Origin: Closterium sp. NIES-65
Taxonomy: Eukaryota > Streptophyta > Zygnematophyceae > Desmidiales > Closteriaceae
Assembly: GCA_948144175.1 (NCBI GenBank)
Contig: CANXME010000511.1
Coordinates: 997,001-1,061,000, forward strand
Length of the DNA: 64,000 bases
Direction of reading: 5' to 3'
Part shown: piece after piece, positions 60,820 through 64,000 of the stretch
Position numbering within the stretch: the stretch's first letter is position 1
How the letters are laid out: each line of letters begins with the position of its first letter
Position numbers and translations under genes: made by a program
The notes under the pieces: generated by a model
Seen by the model: the letters and a program-made list of their open reading frames with translations, nothing else
Told to the model about the DNA's origin: nothing
Database searches by the model: none

Positions 60820-62738
60820 TCATGTTCGTTCTGCCTCAGGAATAGTGTGCGAATACCAGAAGCCTTCGGGGCTGAAGTCGGGATCAATATCCGGTGGGTA
60901 CATCCAGGAGGTGAAGGTGACGATTCCGTCGCTGTCGGCGGTGCCTAAATCTGGAACGAAGTCGAGGACGAAGACGTTATTCTTCAAGACCACCTTCCCG
61001 ATGTAAAGTCCGCCTCTCCCGTGGTACAACTTGAACTCCTGAGTGGTGCTGTCTGCTTCGAGATGGATGCCTTTCGCCATCAGTTGACTGACGCTCAGTA
61101 AGTTGTAGCCGAGTCTTTCGTCTCGCGTGACTGAAGTTGAACCACGCCTTGTCGTCGTGTGCGCAGGTTCTGGTTGTTGGCGACGGTGATGACAACTTCC
61201 CATTGAAGTTGATATTCTCGTTGAACGAAACGACCCAAAGAGCACATATGCTGCCCGCAGCAGCTGTCTAAGAACCAAGTGTCCTTTCCGGACGGCTCGC
61301 TTTGAGCGATGGCTGCATACGTCGGGTTCGGTTGAAGTGACTCGCGGCGAGGGGTACTGTTGTCGAGTTGCTCTTCTGGTGAGTAATGCGGTGATGACTC
61401 GGTGATGCAGGAGTCGGTCAATCTCGCCATGCAGCTGACGATGTTTCTTGCTCCTTGTGCAGGTTGTGTCGAAGAAGTAGTTGAAGATTGCGTCTGACTG
61501 GCAGGGTGCGCTTGTGTGGACGCTACTTGGCTGCTTGAAGGGCGAAGTTGACGTGGTGGCGTTGGCTGCTGTCGGTTCGGGCAGTGTGTACGGGGGTGTC
61601 CGGACGTCTTACAGAGATGACAGAATGGAGGTACGGGTTTTGGTTGATGCCGGATGTTGTTGTTGTTGTAGCGCTGTTGAGTGTGGAATGCGAATTCGGG
61701 TACTGATTTCTTCTTGTGCCGCTCCTCTTGCAGGTCCATGTCTTGCTGCTCAGCGTGAATCTCGGCGCAGAGTGCTGCTTTGGAGATTTTCCCGTTGGCT
61801 CGAAGGATGGCTCGAGTGGAGCGCCATTGAGGACCGAGGCCTCCGATGATGACTGTCACGAAGGCGTCTTCAGATATTGAGCCTCCGCATCGAAGAAGTT
61901 TGTCGCGAATTGCGCGACAACGGCTGATATACGCCATTCCCTTTTCGCCAGGCTTCATTTCCACTGTTGTCTGTTGTGCCATTAACCGACTCTGGTTGAC
62001 GCTGTCTGTTGCCTGATACAAGTTCTTCAAGTGGTTGTACGCGAGCTCGGCGGAGTTCCTGTATCCCCGGTAAGACCGAATGTTCTGCTGCTGGTTTGGA
62101 GTTATATTCCTTAGTAGGATCATATATGCCATCATTGACTGATATGTGTACTGCTGCTTGTCGTATTGCGTCCTGTGTGTTGGGTATGGCAGGGACCCGT
62201 CGAAGAACCCAAGGATCCGCGCGCCTTTCATCATCCGCTCGAATTCAAAGGACTAGGTAAAGAAGTCCTTTCCATCGAATGGTCTTGACGTCTGCAACTT
62301 TAAGACGTGCGCGAATCGTGACTGAACTTGAAGTGCATCCAATGTCTTCTCTTGCTCAGGTCAAGGCTGCTGGCACGACATGAAGCTGACGGAACCACGC
62401 TGGGGTTCGTACGGGGCGAAGGTAGGTTGCTGTTGCTGATTTCCTCGCGCGTAGGATGAACCGTCGAGGCTCATTGGTGTCACTTCGTTGTTATTGTTGC
62501 TGTTGTTTGACTGCGCAGGTGCCCCTTGCTGGTGTTGTTCGTAGAAGGACATGAAGGAGAAGAACTTCTCCATCATGTTTGGGTCGAAGCCCGCGGCTTG
62601 ATTTGCGGGAGTTTCAGTAGACCCGGCTGCTGGTCTTGTTGCCGTGCCCTCCTCTGTCTGTAGGCCAGAGGCAGGAGGTGGAGTAGGAGTAGTACCGGGA
62701 GAGCCGTTAGAGGAGCTTCTCTCTTTCTGTGTTGCCAT
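60820..62738 (-). pseudogene. Element D Gag and protease, with stops
   Basis: Likely start at ATG 62738 (MATQKERSSS). A Gln/Asn-rich N-part ends at TGA near 62363, and TAG near 62255 follows KDFFT. UBN2-type Gag then runs from FDGSLPYPTH to AEIHAEQQDM, with zinc knuckle CHLCKTSGHPRTHC. The protease site reads LDSCCGQHM where DSGA is expected, so the catalytic Gly is lost. A frame change occurs near 61200 before VTRDERLGYNLLSVSQL. Confidence 0.88.
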
Positions 62739-62799
62739 GCCTTCTGATGTTGTAGGTGTCTTTGAAATAGTTGAGTTTGCCTTGATAGCTCTCATACCA

Positions 62800-63258
62800 T
62801 GTTGGGCTGAGAAAAGCCCTTCGGATCTTTGCAAGGCTAAACTCTGGGTAAGACTTGTTGTAAATGCGGAAGCGTATAATGATAAGTCTTGAACCACCTT
62901 GCGTTGGTATGTGAGGGCAAGTAGATTGATTAATCAAAGAGATACGAGGCTTTTATAAGAGTACGGTACAAGGAATATGAAAAGATGCAACTAATAACTG
63001 TTTTACTGTTGGTGTTGCGGTTCGATACAGTGACGAATCGGGCAACTGCTCAATAACGAGTCAGTTGTTTGTCCTTTCTGTTGCGCTGTACTTGTCAGGT
63101 CAAAGGTCGCTGACCTTTGACTTTCGCGTAACCTCCAGCGATTTCTTCACTTCTCAAGCTCCAAGTGTTGACTCGCCGATGCTTTGCTATGCTTCGCTTC
63201 GTTTACGACTTAGTGTTTCGACACACAACAGAAGCGTTCAAATTACTTGTTTCCAACA
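62800..63258 (-). repeat. 5' LTR of element D
   Basis: 459 bp; adjoining TGGTATGAGAGC primer site on the minus strand. Confidence 0.93.
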
Positions 63259-63263
63259 TCCGC

Positions 63264-64000
63264 AACACCCTTTCAAGCTGGGACGGGGTTCATTATTCTA
63301 TATTTCGGTTTTAAGTTCAGCCCCAGAAGCAAGAGCGTACCAAGTAGGTTGCCCCTGGAACCCTGTTGGTTCCAAAAGCACGCACCAAAGCCCATAAAGG
63401 CACCAAGGTTGAGCCAAATCTCAATGTATTCTACTGTTGTGGGTTCAACCCAAGCACTCAAATTTGCTCGATGTCCTACCCCGAACCAAAAGTTCAGTCG
63501 GTAGAAATTATTTGGCTGCCCTAGCATTTGAAACAGCTCCAGCAAGCACCAAAATTCCACACTGGCTGGAAAATTATTGATTCCCACATTGAATGTAATT
63601 CAGCACAACGTAAATATCCAACACCTGCAGATGAGCATCTATGATCCCATTTCTTCTTCACTACACAGGGAACCACTGGGCGTATTCCTACAACGTAGGC
63701 TCACCTTCTACCAGACTCTACTGTTTAGAGTGTCCAACACAAGCCAAGTCTGAGGTGCAGAAATACGCCCATGGTTTCCTTCCACACCCCATTGCCAAAA
63801 CAACTTAGTCTGCAAAATACAGAAATAAGATTTAGTAGCGTTTCTGGCGTTGCTGGCCAACACCTTCTGCAACCGATCCCATCCCATAGGGCGTACAGGA
63901 GGATCCTGGCAGAAGCCCTAGCCAGCACGCCGCAAGACTGGAAACCCTCGCTACAAGCACAAATGGTTCAGCATCTGGCGGGTAGTTGCCTCCGCCGCTG
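63264..64000. other. Right end of window; no gene recognised
   Basis: Host sequence beyond element D. Only short frames on either strand without recognisable motifs. Confidence 0.45.

Larger units (their letters stand above)
55355..63258 (-). mobile_element. Copia LTR retrotransposon D, decayed, with nested D1 and D2
   Basis: LTRs at 55355-55810 (456 bp) and 62800-63258 (459 bp), target duplication TCCGC (55350-55354, 63259-63263). On the minus strand the 5' LTR (62800-63258) is followed by TGGTATGAGAGC, a one-change initiator-Met primer site; the 3' LTR is preceded by GAAGGGGAG. Gag, PR, IN, RT and RNase H are present in order but broken by stops. It differs clearly in sequence from A/B and from B1/B3, so it is a third Copia lineage. 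Confidence 0.93.

Overview
The window looks like nuclear DNA from a member of the green-plant (streptophyte) lineage, possibly a streptophyte alga. It carries a plant-type, C-terminally anchored TOM20 with many introns, plant-like histones H2B and H4, a plant DUF1749-type alpha/beta hydrolase, and many Ty1/Copia LTR retrotransposons primed by initiator tRNA-Met. Genus and species cannot be read from it.

Layout. 362-7074 is a young Copia element (A) with identical 129-bp LTRs and an ATATT target duplication. 8343-10455 holds a divergent intronless histone pair, H2B (-) and H4 (+). 11041-14966 (-) is TOM20 in six exons (205 aa). 15745-17029 (-) holds the last two exons of another gene, tentatively DFRP1/ZC3H15-like. 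19955-21166 (+) encodes a small secreted Cys-rich protein in two exons. 22083-31487 (+) is a DUF1749 alpha/beta hydrolase in eight exons (306 aa), with a solo LTR in intron 2. 32356-52975 is one Copia element (B) split by three later insertions: B1 (RT-less, minus), B2 (non-autonomous, minus) and B3 (a near-complete Copia, plus). 53296-54569 is a single-LTR non-autonomous element (C). 55355-63258 is a decayed Copia (D, minus) that itself contains a solo LTR (D1) and a non-autonomous element (D2). The last 740 bp show nothing recognisable.

The most unusual property lies in the multi-exon host genes. Nearly every exon edge is followed, on the intron side, by an array of partial copies of that edge ('exon echoes'). 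Copies on the upstream side carry the acceptor and the exon's 5' part; copies on the downstream side carry the exon's 3' part and the donor. The introns also contain a family of short palindromes with constant arms TTTTGAG/CTCAAAA and a variable but always self-complementary 4-nt centre (TCGA, ACGT, GCGC, AATT). These palindromes sit between the direct repeats of local duplications, as if each marked a duplication junction. I did not see them in the retroelements or around the intronless histones.

The retroelements form families that share cis signals: very short LTRs with a conserved core, a GGTCC/GGACC hairpin plus GGGCCCACC just after the primer-binding site, a GC-rich leader, and a polypurine tract inside a C5/G5 hairpin. 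Autonomous, Gag-less and coding-free copies coexist, which suggests mobilisation in trans.
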